The notes under the pieces are model-generated. The model had not been told where the DNA came from and did not search any database. It saw only the letters and a program-made list of their open reading frames with translations. Of a stretch of 64,000 nt of DNA, positions 10,899 to 22,700 are shown piece after piece. The stretch is from Onthophagus taurus. Taxonomy: Eukaryota; Arthropoda; Insecta; Coleoptera; Scarabaeidae. Numbering within the stretch: position 1 is the first letter of the stretch; each line of letters starts with the position of its first letter. The stretch is from assembly GCF_036711975.1 (NCBI RefSeq), contig NC_091968.1, forward strand, positions 28,815,001-28,879,000, read 5' to 3'. The position numbers were made by a program, and so were the translations under genes.

Positions 10899-11447
10899 GG
10901 GGTCATACACGATTTTTTTTTATTATATTTTCTAAAAGTTTATATAAAAATATAGTTACCGTTATTTTTTTAAAAGTCATTGTTAAAAAAATTATTGAAA
11001 ATTTATATACCCATTTGCGCTTTTAAAATTCCCGCGTTGAGACGTACGATTCTCACTTTTACGTTCCCTTCTCCCCGCTCAAATGCGAGAAAGAGATGAA
11101 CGTCATTTAGGTTGTATTGAAAAGAGATAGAGTGTTTGTAGGTTATGTTTATTATGTTTTGTTCATGGATGTAATAGAGACACTCTATTACATCCATGGT
11201 TTTATTTTGACACTGTCACACCGCAAGCGCTATCTAACGGACAATTTAACTTGTTTTAGGCAGTGCGGTTCTACGTCACAGAAAAGCCGCGAAATTATTT
11301 CGTTTGAATATTTGCTATTTTTCACTTCAAATTACGCAAAATATAAAATTGATCAAAATATTTCTTTTACTTTGTGTTCATGCATATACTTGCATATATC
11401 GTTTGACATAAAAATTTTCTCTAAATTTAATAAGTGTGTATGACCCC
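10899..11447. mobile_element. MITE with GGGGTCATACAC ends (copy 1)
   Basis: A 549-bp element bounded by GGGGTCATACAC and its reverse complement GTGTATGACCCC, flanked by AT on both sides. An interior perfect 16-bp stem (CATGGATGTAATAGAG, 3-base loop) spans about 11163-11197. The second copy at 27119-27686 lies in the opposite orientation. The sequence at 23330-23490 is an unoccupied relative of this site: its ATTATAAAAATTAATGG is continuous where this site is split. No complete transposase frame. Confidence 0.9.
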
Positions 11448-11449
11448 AT

Positions 11450-11945
11450 TATAAAAATTAATGGAAATCTACTTTATCGGCTTAATTTGACAATTAAATG
11501 TCAAGCAAACGGTCTTAAATGTCAAGTTTTAATGTGACGTCACAAGCAATGTTAACCATGCATTTTCCTATTATAGCTACTTTGTGCGTGTTTTAAGTTT
11601 ATCAATATGATAAACTTAAAAGTAAAGTTATTTTCACTAAACTAGGTAAGATTTCAACGTATATTTACCGATGAAACACCTTGTTTTTCTTAGGCTTTTG
11701 ATGTATAAAGACTGACTACCTGTTGTTAGATAGACTGTGTGTCAATAGACTATGTTAATACTAGAACTAACACTAGACCGCAAACTAGAACCATTGGATT
11801 TAGTCGCACGTCTCTTAAAACGCCTAAACCCGAATGATTCTAGTTCTAGGTTTTGTGTTAGTTGTAGTGATAGTGTAAAACTAGAAATAACACTAGACCT
11901 AGAACTAAAAAGTCTTCAAACGCACGGCTAAACATGTAGCGCTAT
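11450..11945. repeat. Downstream DNA with fold-back and CTAG-family fragments
   Basis: 11450-11510 is ordinary downstream DNA of the second fusion gene (also present inverted at 23330). 11535-11760 resembles the fold-back arm (GACGTCACAAGCAATGTTAACCATG, the ATTTTCACTAAACT block, TTAGATAGACTGTGTGTCAATAG). 11760-11935 is a hairpin-rich CTAGAACTAACACTAG segment of the dispersed family also seen at 37255 and 63055. No gene. Confidence 0.6.
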
Positions 11946-12300
11946 ACTCTGTTTTTAAACCAGGAGGAGTAAACGCGAAAGTCAGATTTACACTAGGAAA
12001 AATCACCAGAAAATATCACTAGATATTTTGGCGGTAAATTTAAATTAATAATTATTATTATTTATTTATGTACTTGTTATTGTATTTATTTTCGTTTGTT
12101 ATCGTCAACACTAAACATACAAATTAACATTGAAGTTATGAGTGTATTTATTTCAAAATGACACGAACTGTCGAATTGTCAATACCTAACCTTCAAATTC
12201 AAAATTGCCTGTGTGTGAACCTTCCTCGCATTCAACCAATCACGTGCAAGGTCAATCTGGTGACAAATTTAAAATACTCCTCCTGGTTTAAAAACAGAGT
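11946..12300. mobile_element. 355-bp MITE, copy 1
   Basis: The terminal inverted repeats ACTCTGTTTTTAAACCAGG (left) and CCTGGTTTAAAAACAGAGT (right) are about 26 bp long and nearly perfect. Flanking TA steps suggest a Tc1/mariner-type target. A second copy lies at 15324-15712. It borders the 122-bp array directly. Confidence 0.88.
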
Positions 12301-12767
12301 TTAATTGCCAAAGAAAACTTCAAGGTATAATTAATGTTTGTAAACAAAACTAACCTTACCTAACATTCCTTCACGCTATAATTGATATTACAAAAGAAAA
12401 CTTCACGCTATAATTGCCATTACTAATTGCCAAAGAAAACTTCATGGTATAATTAATGTTTGTAAACAAAACTAACCTTACCTCACATTCCTTCACGCTA
12501 TAATTGACATTACAAAAGAAAACTTCACGCTATAATTGCCATTACAAATTGCCAAAGAATACTTCATGGTATAATTAATGTTTGTAAACAAAACTAACCT
12601 TACCGAACATTCCTTCACGCTATAATTGACATTACAAAAGAAAACTTCACGCTATAATTGCCAAAGAAAACTTCATGGTATAATTAATGTTTGTAAATAA
12701 AACTAACCTTACCGAACATTCCTTCACGCTATAATTGACATTACAAAAGAAAACTTCACGCTATAAT
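12301..12767 (+). repeat. ~122-bp tandem array, left part
   Basis: The landmark TTCA(T/A)GGTATAATTAATG begins at 12319, 12441, 12563 and 12672 (periods 122, 122, 109). Units contain AAACAAAACTAACCTTACC and repeated CTTCACGCTATAATTG segments. The array is cut at 12767 by a retrotransposon and resumes at 15134. Confidence 0.9.
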
Positions 12768-12881
12768 AATAATATAAGTTTATTGCTACCAAATCAGCAA
12801 TACATTCCACAAACAATTAAATTTTAACCATACTACAATTACATATATCACATTACAATACAATACATTTTATTTCCTATC

Positions 12882-13632
12882 CTACCCCTCCCCATCTCCT
12901 CTCCGCATCTCCCTACGCTGCCTTGTCGCCACCACCTCCCTCATCCATTCTCTTCCCTCTGCCCCCTCCCCCAGCACCTGCTTCCAGCCGATCACCTCCT
13001 CTCTTAGCTCGTCACACTCCCTCAGTAGATGCTCCAACGACTCCCACTCCCCCCCACATAGCCTACAACCCCTCTCATCATCTCTCATCCAATACCTATT
13101 CGCTCTCTCCTCATTGCCGCATCTGAATCTTGCCACCATCCTCTTCCCCTCCTCATCCCCCTCCACCGACAGGTACTTCGGCAATCCCTCCGTTATTATT
13201 TCCTCGTACTTAGGGTTGTACCTGCTCTCCCTTATCTGCCCCCTTCTTTCTTGCCTCTGTACATCTCTGTCCCTGCTCTCCAGCTCTTTCCATATCTCAA
13301 TTCCTTCCCTCCTTCTATCATCTACCGCTTTCACTGAGTACCCCACCCTTCTGAAATATTCCTCCCTCCCTCGTTGCCCGTAACCCCCTTTCCCTGCCTT
13401 AATCTCTTTCCAGCACTCCCCCAAAATTTTACATTGAGACCTCCCTTCAACCCTCTCCCCAAAACGTACCGCCCTTTTACCCGCCTCCACTCTTAACTTA
13501 TCAACCTTCACCTCTTCTCTGACTATGTACTCCGGCGTCTCTTTTGCCAACCCCAAAACCCATCTCCAATACCTAGCCTGTACGCCTTCCAACAGCCCTT
13601 GCTCTTTCCACCCCCAAAGCTCCGCCCCGTAC
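12882..13632 (-). pseudogene. Retrotransposon protein, C-terminal part with Cys/His knuckle
   Basis: This minus-strand frame continues the reverse transcriptase after the inserted element is discounted (MYGAELWGWKE is the usual continuation of the thumb region in arthropod non-LTR elements). Near the end is a C-x2-C-x8-H-x4-C knuckle (CRLCGGE..LEHLLREC), typical of site-specific and jockey/R1-like elements. The frame is open to the stop at 12882. The apparent ATG at 13763 lies inside the inserted element and is not the native start. Confidence 0.8.
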
Positions 13633-13640
13633 ATCATAAC

Positions 13641-14495
13641 TAGAGCTCGGATTCTTCGGTACCTAAGTCCAGTCGACCAGTTCACGAATGTTGCGTTATT
13701 GACGAGCGACGCATAGCCAAGGTCCCGAGTTCTCAGGTCTGCAGCGTTGTCATGGTAATCCATAGGCGCGCGTTAGCAAGGATCTGTATTAACGCTAAAT
13801 AAGCAAGTAATTATATACTTTATTATAATTTTTCTCGACTCCCAGTTCTTATTTGGTGAAATTTAATAATTGAATAAGAATGACTTTTTCTAAATTTACT
13901 TCAGAAAATGACGACCTAACTCGACGTCACAACTGGTAACTGGCACAAATGTAACTGCTAGAACTAACAGGCCATATTTAGAAGATATTTCTTGGTTGCA
14001 AAATGCTACATTGTTGTCAATTAATGTGAACGTATCGCCAAAAATCGCTATTAAGTGTGCCATTGGAATAAATAATAAAAACTAAAACAATAGGGTAATT
14101 CAGTTAATAAATATCAAAATATTAACTCTTAATAGAAGTAGTTTTAAATTATAAAACCTAAAACAACAATGCACTTCTAATTAAAACAAATCAATAAAAT
14201 ATTCGATGATAATTAAATAAAATATTCAACACACTCCGTTTGAAATTATAAAAACTGAAACAATAGTACAATTCTAATTCAGAAAATGATGGATTTAACA
14301 ATAAATAAAAAGGATATTAAATGAATTGGTACTGAATTCTCTGAACGGAACACAGATAAATGCAGGCCTGGCATGCTTATAGATGTGTGAGCGATCGGAA
14401 CGGTAGATCGCGTGGTGGGAGTGCATTTATGATCGCGCCCCATAGGTTCTGCGCTGTCGACGCTACTGAGACGGTACCGAAATATCCGAGCTTTG
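13641..14495. mobile_element. hAT-like non-autonomous element inside the retrotransposon
   Basis: 855 bp bounded by the 8-bp duplication ATCATAAC (13633-13640 and 14496-14503). Its imperfect inverted ends share GCTCGGATNTTTCGGTACC (left begins TAGAGCTCGG, right reads CAAAGCTCGG on the reverse strand). An 8-bp duplication and TAGAG/CA(A/G)-type ends fit the hAT superfamily. The surrounding reverse transcriptase frame is continuous across the site when the element and one duplication are ignored. It has no transposase. Confidence 0.82.
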
Positions 14496-14503
14496 ATCAT
14501 AAC

Positions 14504-15118
14504 ACTTCTAATCAAGCACTCGAATATCATCTTCCTTTTTCCCATATCCCTTCCAAATAATCTCTCTCCCCACCCCCAGACCTGTCCCATCACCTTATTC
14601 GTCTTCTTTGCCATTGCCCTCACATGCGCGCCTTCCTTGTTGTCCTCTCTAAATCTGTACCCCAAATATGTGTACTCCCTCACCTCCTCTATCTCCTTCC
14701 CTTCCCACCTCCAGTCCTCGCTCTTCCTTCTACCCCCTTTACAGAACTTCATAACATTTGTCTTTCCTACATTCACCTCCAGAGCCTTCCCCCTAAAATA
14801 ACTCTCCAAACTCCGCATCATCGCCTTCATCTCCTTCGCCTCTCTCGCCACTACCACCAAATCGTCCGCGTAAGCCAGTGAATGCACCTTCCTCCTCCCT
14901 ACAACCACACCTCCCATCTGCCCACCGGTCAATCTGTCTTCCATGTCTGCGGTATACAAGGCAAACAGAGCGGGACTAAGTGGACATCCCTGCCTCAAAC
15001 CCCTCGTTGTCCAGAACCTATCCGTTAACTCGTCCCCCACCTTTACCCTAGCTATCGTCTCTGCGTATATCTCCCTCACCCTGTTTATTGTCCCACCAGT
15101 AATCCCTCTCCTCCTCAT
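14504..15118 (-). pseudogene. Reverse transcriptase core of the retrotransposon
   Basis: Frame with the polymerase blocks TRGLRQGCPLSPALF and YADDLVVVA (the YADD catalytic box) followed by LGYRF and the thumb. The 5' half of the element (endonuclease and fingers) is missing, and a TAG lies just upstream of the first ATG. Translation downstream of about 14504 runs into the inserted hAT-like element. It is non-functional. Confidence 0.88.
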
Positions 15119-15133
15119 CTACTCCCATAACTT

Positions 15134-15230
15134 AACTTCACGCTATAATTGCCATTACTAATTGCCAAAGAATACTTCATGGTATAATTAATGTTTGTAA
15201 ACAAAACTAACCTTACCTAACATTCAGCGT
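15134..15230 (+). repeat. 122-bp tandem array, right part
   Basis: Continuation of the array after the retrotransposon: CTTCACGCTATAATTGCC, then the TTCATGGTATAATTAATG landmark at 15176 and AACTAACCTTACCTAACATTC. It ends at about 15223. A CTAG-family fragment follows at 15240-15320. Confidence 0.88.
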
Positions 15231-15323
15231 CTGAAGACACAGGGCTAAACCCGAAACTTAAAAATATACAGCTTAGCGCCGAATAACAATTAAAACTAGA
15301 ACTAACACTTGCACTAGAACTAT

Positions 15324-15712
15324 ACTCTGTTTTTAAACCAGGAGGAGTAAACGCGAAAGTCAGATTTACACTGGGAAAATCACCAGAAAATATCACTAGA
15401 TATTTTGGCGGTAAATTTAAATTAATAATTATTATTTACTTATTATTGTATTTATTTTCGTTTGTTATCGTCAACACTATACATACAAATTAACATTGAA
15501 GTTATGAGTGTATTTATTTCAAAATATAATAAAAAAAGGGTTTAAGAACACAAAATATACAATAATGACACGAAACTGTCGAATTATCAATTACCTAACC
15601 TTCAAATTCAAAATCATTGCCTGTGTGTGAACCTTCCTCGCATTCAACCAATCACGTGCAAGGTCAATCTGGTGACAAATTTAAAATACTCCTCCTGGTT
15701 TAAAAAGAGAGT
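15324..15712. mobile_element. 355-bp MITE family, copy 2 (389 bp)
   Basis: Same orientation and ends as 11946-12300, with an extra ~35 bp A-rich insertion (about 15525-15560). It is flanked by TA on both sides (ACTA|TACTCTG and GAGTA|TAGT). Together the two copies frame the 122-bp array and its nested insertions. Confidence 0.88.
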
Positions 15713-15735
15713 ATAGTTAGCATTAGATATTAAAA

Positions 15736-16019
15736 TCCCTAGATTTACAAAGTGCCGCGGTTTGACGCCATTTTGGCTCGAAAGTCAAGCGGGAAATTTA
15801 AAACTACAAACCAAAACATTACGCCAAATTTCCTTTCTTTTTTTCTCGTGGTACTCTGAAGAGTCGAAAGTCCTTCTTACTGCCATTTTTGCAACTCCAA
15901 AGGCAACAAGACGGCAATATTTGTGTAAATAAGTGGTGAGATGTCGTGACAAGCTGTCAAACCGCCATTTTGGCTCGAAAACAGGCTTCATGAACCGCGG
16001 TACTTTGTAAATCTAGGGA
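15736..16019. mobile_element. 284-bp MITE with TCCCTAGATTTACAAAGT ends
   Basis: The ends TCCCTAGATTTACAAAGTGC and the complementary ACTTTGTAAATCTAGGGA are ~27 bp inverted repeats including CCGCGG. Just inside is a second inverted pair (GCCATTTTGGCTCGAAA). A related, left-degraded copy lies at 21640-21889. Confidence 0.88.
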
Positions 16020-16720
16020 CTTTATTAGATATCACAGTGTTGCATATTTTTATTGAATTAAAACTAGAACTAACACTTGACCTTGAAATATTCGGATTTA
16101 GCCGTGCGCTTAAAAATAATTTTGATGTTTCTTGAAAGAGTTTCGACGTGAGGCAAAGAAAAAAACTTTCAGGTGTTAATGTCAACCTTAATTTTATTGT
16201 TATATTGGAAATCTTTATAAAATAACCTTTAAAATGAGTCCAAAGATGACGCACTTATCTCAAAAAACAAAAAAAGTTAGAACAAAAAACATTAAATCCG
16301 AAGTTAGCAACATTAAAAACAGCAATTTAGTTTTTAAATATTAATACCAACCTTAATTTTTGATTTTTTTTATTATATTTTTGCTTTTGTGACAAATTTT
16401 AAGACATTTTATAAAAATTAAGTATATCATTGACATTTCAAACCGGAAATTGCTTATATCTCGAGGTATTTTTCACGAAGATTACAAATATGTCAAAATT
16501 GGCGTTGACATTGCTAACCGGAAGTTGACCATAAGTTCATTAATATTGAAGATAAATAAGATAATAAAAGGCTTTGTAACGAAGATTACAAATATGTCAA
16601 AACTGAGGTTGACATTTTAAACCTGAAGTTAGTTATCATATAAAAGAGAAATGGACAACTTCATGGTCCAAACATTTAACACTTTTAATGAATAAATAGT
16701 CTTTTTTCGTTTCAGGAATA
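16020..16720. repeat. Dispersed repeat field downstream of UFL1
   Basis: 16025-16110 is a CTAG-family fragment. 16110-16720 holds a dispersed family built from ~100-bp degenerate subrepeats with AACTTCCGGTTTGAAATGTCA, GACATATTTGTAATCTTC and CAAAAAACAAAAAAGTTAG motifs. Other members lie at 36420-37260 and 56660-57780. No gene. Confidence 0.65.
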
Positions 16721-16778
16721 AAGGTAAAGTATTAACCCAATTCATAAAATTTATTAATTCAATATAAATTGTAACAAT

Positions 16779-19700
16779 CTAATTTTTATCTTTATCAGCC
16801 GTTCCAATTTTTTTAAATTCACTTGCGATCTTCTTAATCCCGTCAATTTCTTCTTGAAGAATAGCTTTAGCTTTATCCACATCATCCCCGTTATTTAGAA
16901 CGACGCTAACTAAATCATAATATTTGCTTAATTTTTTATTTTGTTCATCGTTTAAATGAGGTTTTAAATAGGCATAAATAGCAGAAACGTGTCTTCCGCT
17001 GGTGTGGATAATATTTTGGGTGATTGTCACAAAAAGGATTAAAAGAGTTAGGTGAAGAACTATCGCGGGATCATCCGTTACTTGTAATTGTTCTAATAAG
17101 CTGTGTTTGCAGTTTAAGATAACGATACGATCCTTTTTCTTATCGATTTTCTTTAAGATCATGCTGCAACTTGTTAACGCATCTTCGACGGAGTTTAAAA
17201 ATTCCTCGATTCCTTGTGCTGATAATGATTTTAGTAGAGTAAGCATAGGGTTTCGGTAATCATTTGGAAGTTCGTTAACAAATTTTAATCTTTGCTCGTT
17301 GGTACAATTATCTGGAAGTAAACTCAAGTTTTCTTCCATAGAAATATATTTTAAAAGTTTCATAACAACGTCGGTGCAATGAGTTTTTAATAAATACTTC
17401 GTTAGATTTGCTTGAACATCAACTGGAAATAATTTTAATCCTTTGTCGAATAATCTCACGTCTCCAACTAAAGCATTCATTCTATTTTGTAGATCATTAT
17501 GGGTGTCTCTTCTATTCGCAGTGCGATCAGATATTGTGACTTTATAAATATTTCTGGCGGTTTCTAATCCTTTTTGATTCAAAGTCGGATATAAGTATTC
17601 GACTAAATGAGGTGTTAACTCATCTAAACCATCTTCTTCGAGTTTACTTTGTACCAAACCGTTTATATCATCCATAGAAACAATTTCCAAAAATTTCTTC
17701 TTCCCTGTTACTTCATCCTCAACATCTTCATTAACAGCACTTTTACCCCTTACGTATTTTTTAGTCGATTTAGTTTTAGTTTCTCTCCCTTGAGTCCCCC
17801 CGCCACTTTTACCACCAGCCGCTTTCTTCCTTCTTTCCTCCCGTTTATCGACTTTAACATCTTCAACATCATCACCTTTCGTACCTTTCGAAACTTGTAA
17901 ATCGGTAAAATATTGTTGATAAGCCCCGCTTTCAACAGCACATCTCGCGTTTACTTCAACAACTTGTTCGCAATCGGCCGATAACGAATCGATGAATGCT
18001 TTGCTTAAGATGTAACCGTTTAAAAAGATAACTTCTTTACTTTTCTGCGGCGTTAAAACCATATCTAAAAGTACTTGGACGTCTTGGTCGTTAAAAACTG
18101 AAGGTACGTTATTTAAAACATCCAAGTGTGATTTGCTATTGATGCATTCGTCGATATCGGCTTCAAGGCGATCCAAAATCGTTTTCGAAACAACGCATGA
18201 TTTTAAATATCTTACATCGTCTTGTCCAAGGAATTTCTTTAAGTAAGTTTTATAATCGGAAATTCCCAATTTTGTTAAAAGGTCATATTCCAGGTAATTA
18301 TTTTGTTTGTAAAAATTGGAGATGTATTCGTTCTAAAAACAATCAAAGAAAAAAATAATATAAATTTTTTTATAATTATTACCAACGGATAAGCTGTTAC
18401 TAAGCCCATGATCAAAACAATTTTGAAGACTCAAAGATATTACAGTACAAAATTACTGTAATAAGATATTACAGTAATTTAAAAAACTTACTGTAATATC
18501 TTTGATTCAGATGTATTTAAATGTTATTGACACAAATGACAATAAACGTCATAACCAGTGTTGCCACACAGAGGACGTTGTAGTACCGTACTTGAAAACG
18601 AAAATTATATGTATAAAATACGGAACTTGTACTAAAAATTGTAGTGACACAAAAGGTTTTGCGAAATAACTGCTATAAAATAAACTGTCCACCCAAACTT
18701 TTCATCATCATTGTTGAAACCACATTTCTCCGTAAGTATTGAGTGGAACATTTTCTAACAAAGTTGGTAAATTATTTTGGAGGAAATACAAGTAGCATAC
18801 GAGACTATGAATTTTTTAAATAACGTGTTTTTTGCAAAAAAAAAACAGGTATAGTAGACGCCACGAGAGCTGGCAGTAAATCATCGTTTTCCGCTCTTAG
18901 AAATGCCATACGTAGTTCACAAACCGCTAGAGAGCAATATGCGTTAGAAAAAGATAGCATTAGTTTAATATGTCTGCTGTACAATTCAAATGGCCACGTC
19001 GAAAAAGTACGTCTGTTCTTCGAAGGGATATAACTCTATAATTATAACCTCAAATCGAAACGTCTTGTGAACGTTGTCATGAATCTGTTAGTGTTTTCAC
19101 AAGCCGAAAATGTTTTCTTTGAAAGGAAAATCATTAAATAATATCTTTGACAATGTTTGACATATAACCTCCATTACTAACATAACCTACATTTAAATAT
19201 ATGTGGTGAAATAATCTAAGTCGTACGTCCATATCTTGATTCTTACCATTTTTAAGCGACCTGTCACTGCCAGCTCTCGTGGTTTCTACTATAGCATGGG
19301 TTGTTCATTCGAAACTTTCGATCTAAAATAACTTCGTTATTTTAAATGGAATGCTATAGTTTTTATTTCTGTCTTCCCACTAAACAAGTAAATCCTAATC
19401 AACACGCTTACACTCAGGGCAAGTCCACACTAACGGCTCTTCACTCGGTGGCCAGCTTTGTTGGTGGAGCGCTGCACCTAAAGAAGTCCGTCCTGGGTGT
19501 TTTCATTGATATAGAGCGAGCTTTTGATAAAACAACTTTCTCTGGTATTCAAGATGCCTTGTTAGACTCTCTGTAGTTGGATTGAGAACACTCTTAAACA
19601 TAGAATAGTTAAGATTAGGGCTGGCGATGTCAATCTCTAAGGAGGAGTTACTCGAGGCTGTCCACAAGGGGGTGTGCTATCCCTACTTTTGTGGAATCTC

Positions 19701-22700
19701 ACCCTGGATAGCCTCTTGAAACGCCTCACTGAAGCCAACTTTACTACAGTTCTCGGCAAAGGCAATTACATAAACGTGCTTTTTGATAGGATGCAAGTAG
19801 CTCTCAAATTGATAGAGTCTTGGTGTGACGAACAAAGACTCTCCTAAGAAGACAGAGTTGATTCTTTTCACACGGATGAGGAAGTTTGGCAAGCCTAGAA
19901 TGCCATCCCTTGCTAATACTTCATTGGTTTTGTCAAAAGAAATCAAATATCTGGGCATCACACTTGATAATAAAATGACATGGAGAGTTCACCTAGATAA
20001 TAGAGTAAAAAAAAAGCGTACGTTGTATTCGGTCAATGCCGGAGAGCTATAGGTAAGACATGGGGTTTGTCACCTAAAAATGTCCTCTGGATTTATACGG
20101 CTGTAATCCGTCCTATGCTTACATATGGTGCAGTAGTATGGTGGTCAAAGACCTTACAGTCTACATCCACTGCTGCATATAATAAAGTACAGAGACTTGA
20201 GTGTTTGTATGTTACAGGACAACCCCCACTGCAGCCATGGAGAACATATTGAACCTAACGCCACTTCATTTGTTCATTCAAGATGGCACTGGTGATTATG
20301 ATTCGACTGCGAGCAGCAGGAATTTTAATGGTTGAGAGAGATAGTAAAAATGCCATTCTCTGGAATGAAATGGTGGATTACTCACCAATTATGGAATGTA
20401 AAACGTACTTCACACCCTTACAACACATTTTTACGAAGAATTATCTTACCCACCCAAGTTCCACAGAAGTAGAGGTATAAAACAGCCTTAAAATCTACTA
20501 CACTGATGGTTCAAGTAGACGGGAAGGAGCTGGAGCCGGAGTCTTCTCGTACGATCTCCAACTCCACGTATCTGAACCTATAGGTAAAAGTACCGCCGTC
20601 ATACAGGCGGAGTTAATCGCCATACAAGACAAACTATTTTAGCCCTGAGTAGAATAAGTACCTCCGGACTTGTTATGGGTTGTCATCTGACATTGGAGAA
20701 GGCCGCAGTGCATAACTGTGTTGTACTTCAATGGACTAAAGGACACTCGACTTGTTCAGGTACCGTCCTCCGTCCTTATCAACTCAGAATGAGATTATTA
20801 TAGATTTTACCCACAAAAAGTGTATGAACTGGTGGCACAGGGTTAAGGGCTGTCATCTGTCTAAGGAAGTATTACGTTATCCCTCAGCAGAGGCAGCCTT
20901 GTCTTTCGTAAGGCTGTAATGGGACCCGTCACGGGTCATTATAAGGTAAACAAGCATCTTGTGACACATTGTTGACACATCTTGTGTGCTGCCTCACTCT
21001 GCAAGACCTCAGAATGAGAGACTTCAGAGAGGAATGGCCGAGCACGGATGGCATAAGGAACACACCTCTGAGCTGTATGCTAGCCTTCGGAAATTCCTTA
21101 GGCTGATTGATGTAGCCGAAGAGAGTGCAGGAGGATGTACAACGGGCCCGTTGGGGCCTAGGTGCTGTATGCGAAAGCATACCCTCCCTTCTCCTACATA
21201 CACACATACAAGCTTAAGACCAAAATAACTCGAAAACGAAAAACGCTAGGTACCAATAACTTTTATCAAAGTCAACCTATTTTTTTACGTACAATTAAAT
21301 AGTATAATAAAAACTATAGCATTCGATTTAAAATAACGAAGTTATGGTCTACTTCCGGTAGCCCGGAAGTGGCGGTCATCTTGAAAATATTTTAGACCGA
21401 CAGTTCTGAATTCAACCCATGTTACCAAAATTTCAAATCTCTGGGAATGGTGGAACCTGAAAAAGTTCTAAGGAACCAGTTACGTGAGACACCTGTATAG
21501 CATGGTTAATAAGGATTACATTATTTGACAGTTCATAAAGATATGATCTACAGGAATGATTTTTACCATTTTCAAAAATATGTCTGTTATCACATCACTT
21601 AACTAAGAGACATGGAAATTGTATATTTGATTCGAACTATTCGAGTCAAAATGGCGGTTTGACAGCTTGTCAGTGCATGTCACCACTTATTTACAAAAAT
21701 TATGCCGTCTTGCCTTTGGACTTGCAAAAATAGTAGTAAGAAGGGCTTTTAACTCTTCAGAGTACCACGAGAAATAAAGAGAAAGGAAATTTGGCGTAAT
21801 TTTATCAACAGAATGACATAGTTCTAAATTTCCCGCTTGACATTCGAGCCAAAATGGCGGCAAACCGCGGTACTTTGATAATCTAGGGACTTCATGATTG
21901 AATAGCATTTAACACCATCCCAAGGTTTTTTATATTAAAGGTTGTCTAAGTTCCTACAATTCTTTGATTTTAGTTTGTTGGCGAGCGGCAAGAATTTGCG
22001 CGCGCAACCTCAAGGTCATGTTTAGCGAGAGTTGAAGTGTCTTCTCTAGTGATAACATAAATCTATTACTACTTTAGTTTCCCGCAATTATTTAATGATA
22101 AGTGAATTTTATCAAAAATTAAGTTGAATTATTTTCCGTTTTACTACCGCTGTTAATTATATACCATACTAAAATATATTAAACTAATTCAATTACATTA
22201 TTTTAAAAATTTGAATTATTTTCCCGGTATTATTTGTAGCCAATGATGTAATGCGCAGAAAGGTTGCATATAAACCTAGGCAACCTCTTATACACAAACC
22301 TTGACGCCATCCTGCGTACGTATTTTTAAATTAAATTACAGATTTCTAAATTACCGTAAATTTTCGACTGTACATTTAGTGGAATTACCGTATGTATGGC
22401 AACACTGGTCATAATAACTTACTTGTGACCTTGAATAAACATTCGGAATATACTGAGCCCCCGTTAATCGACTTGTTAAGTGTCCATACGAACAACTCTG
22501 CTCAAATAACGAGAAAAATAATCGTTCAGAAATCTCCAAATGATTCAAAATGGCATGAACGGCAGTGGGTCGTGTTAACCCAACTAAAGCCCCGCGAATT
22601 TTCGCTTTACTCCTGGCAATAAACGATTCTGTAAAGAATACTTTCGGATCATTTTTATCTTGCCGGCCAAAAATTAATTTTCCCAAATTCTTCTCAAGCA

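Larger units (their letters stand above)
12768..15133 (-). mobile_element. 5'-truncated non-LTR retrotransposon inserted in the 122-bp array
   Basis: 2,366 bp lie between two copies of the 16-bp target duplication AACTTCACGCTATAAT (12752-12767 and 15134-15149). The element is on the minus strand and ends at its 3' side in an A/T-rich TTATATTATTAT tail. It is visibly richer in G and C than its surroundings, which suggests a recent arrival. It encodes the C-terminal half of a reverse transcriptase protein and is itself interrupted by a hAT-like element at 13641-14495. Confidence 0.9.

Noticed and set aside
12923-13383. Plus-strand proline/serine-rich open frames (12923-13126, 13114-13383)
   Set aside because: They are the opposite strand of the GC-rich retrotransposon reading frame; composition mirrors the antisense codons and no family signature is present.
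14360-15161. Several plus-strand frames across the reverse transcriptase region
   Set aside because: They are antisense shadows of the minus-strand reverse transcriptase and the inserted hAT-like element.
15785-15991. 68-codon minus-strand frame in the 284-bp MITE (FDSSEYHEKKRKEIWRN)
   Set aside because: A faint resemblance to THAP-type zinc fingers, but no cysteine pattern, and the second copy at 21640 has a stop in it; treated as element sequence.
18550-22410. CCAGTGTTGCC and its reverse complement near both ends of UFL1 intron 2
   Set aside because: The match is only 11-16 bp and the motif is common in insect DNA; not enough to claim a transposon spanning the intron.
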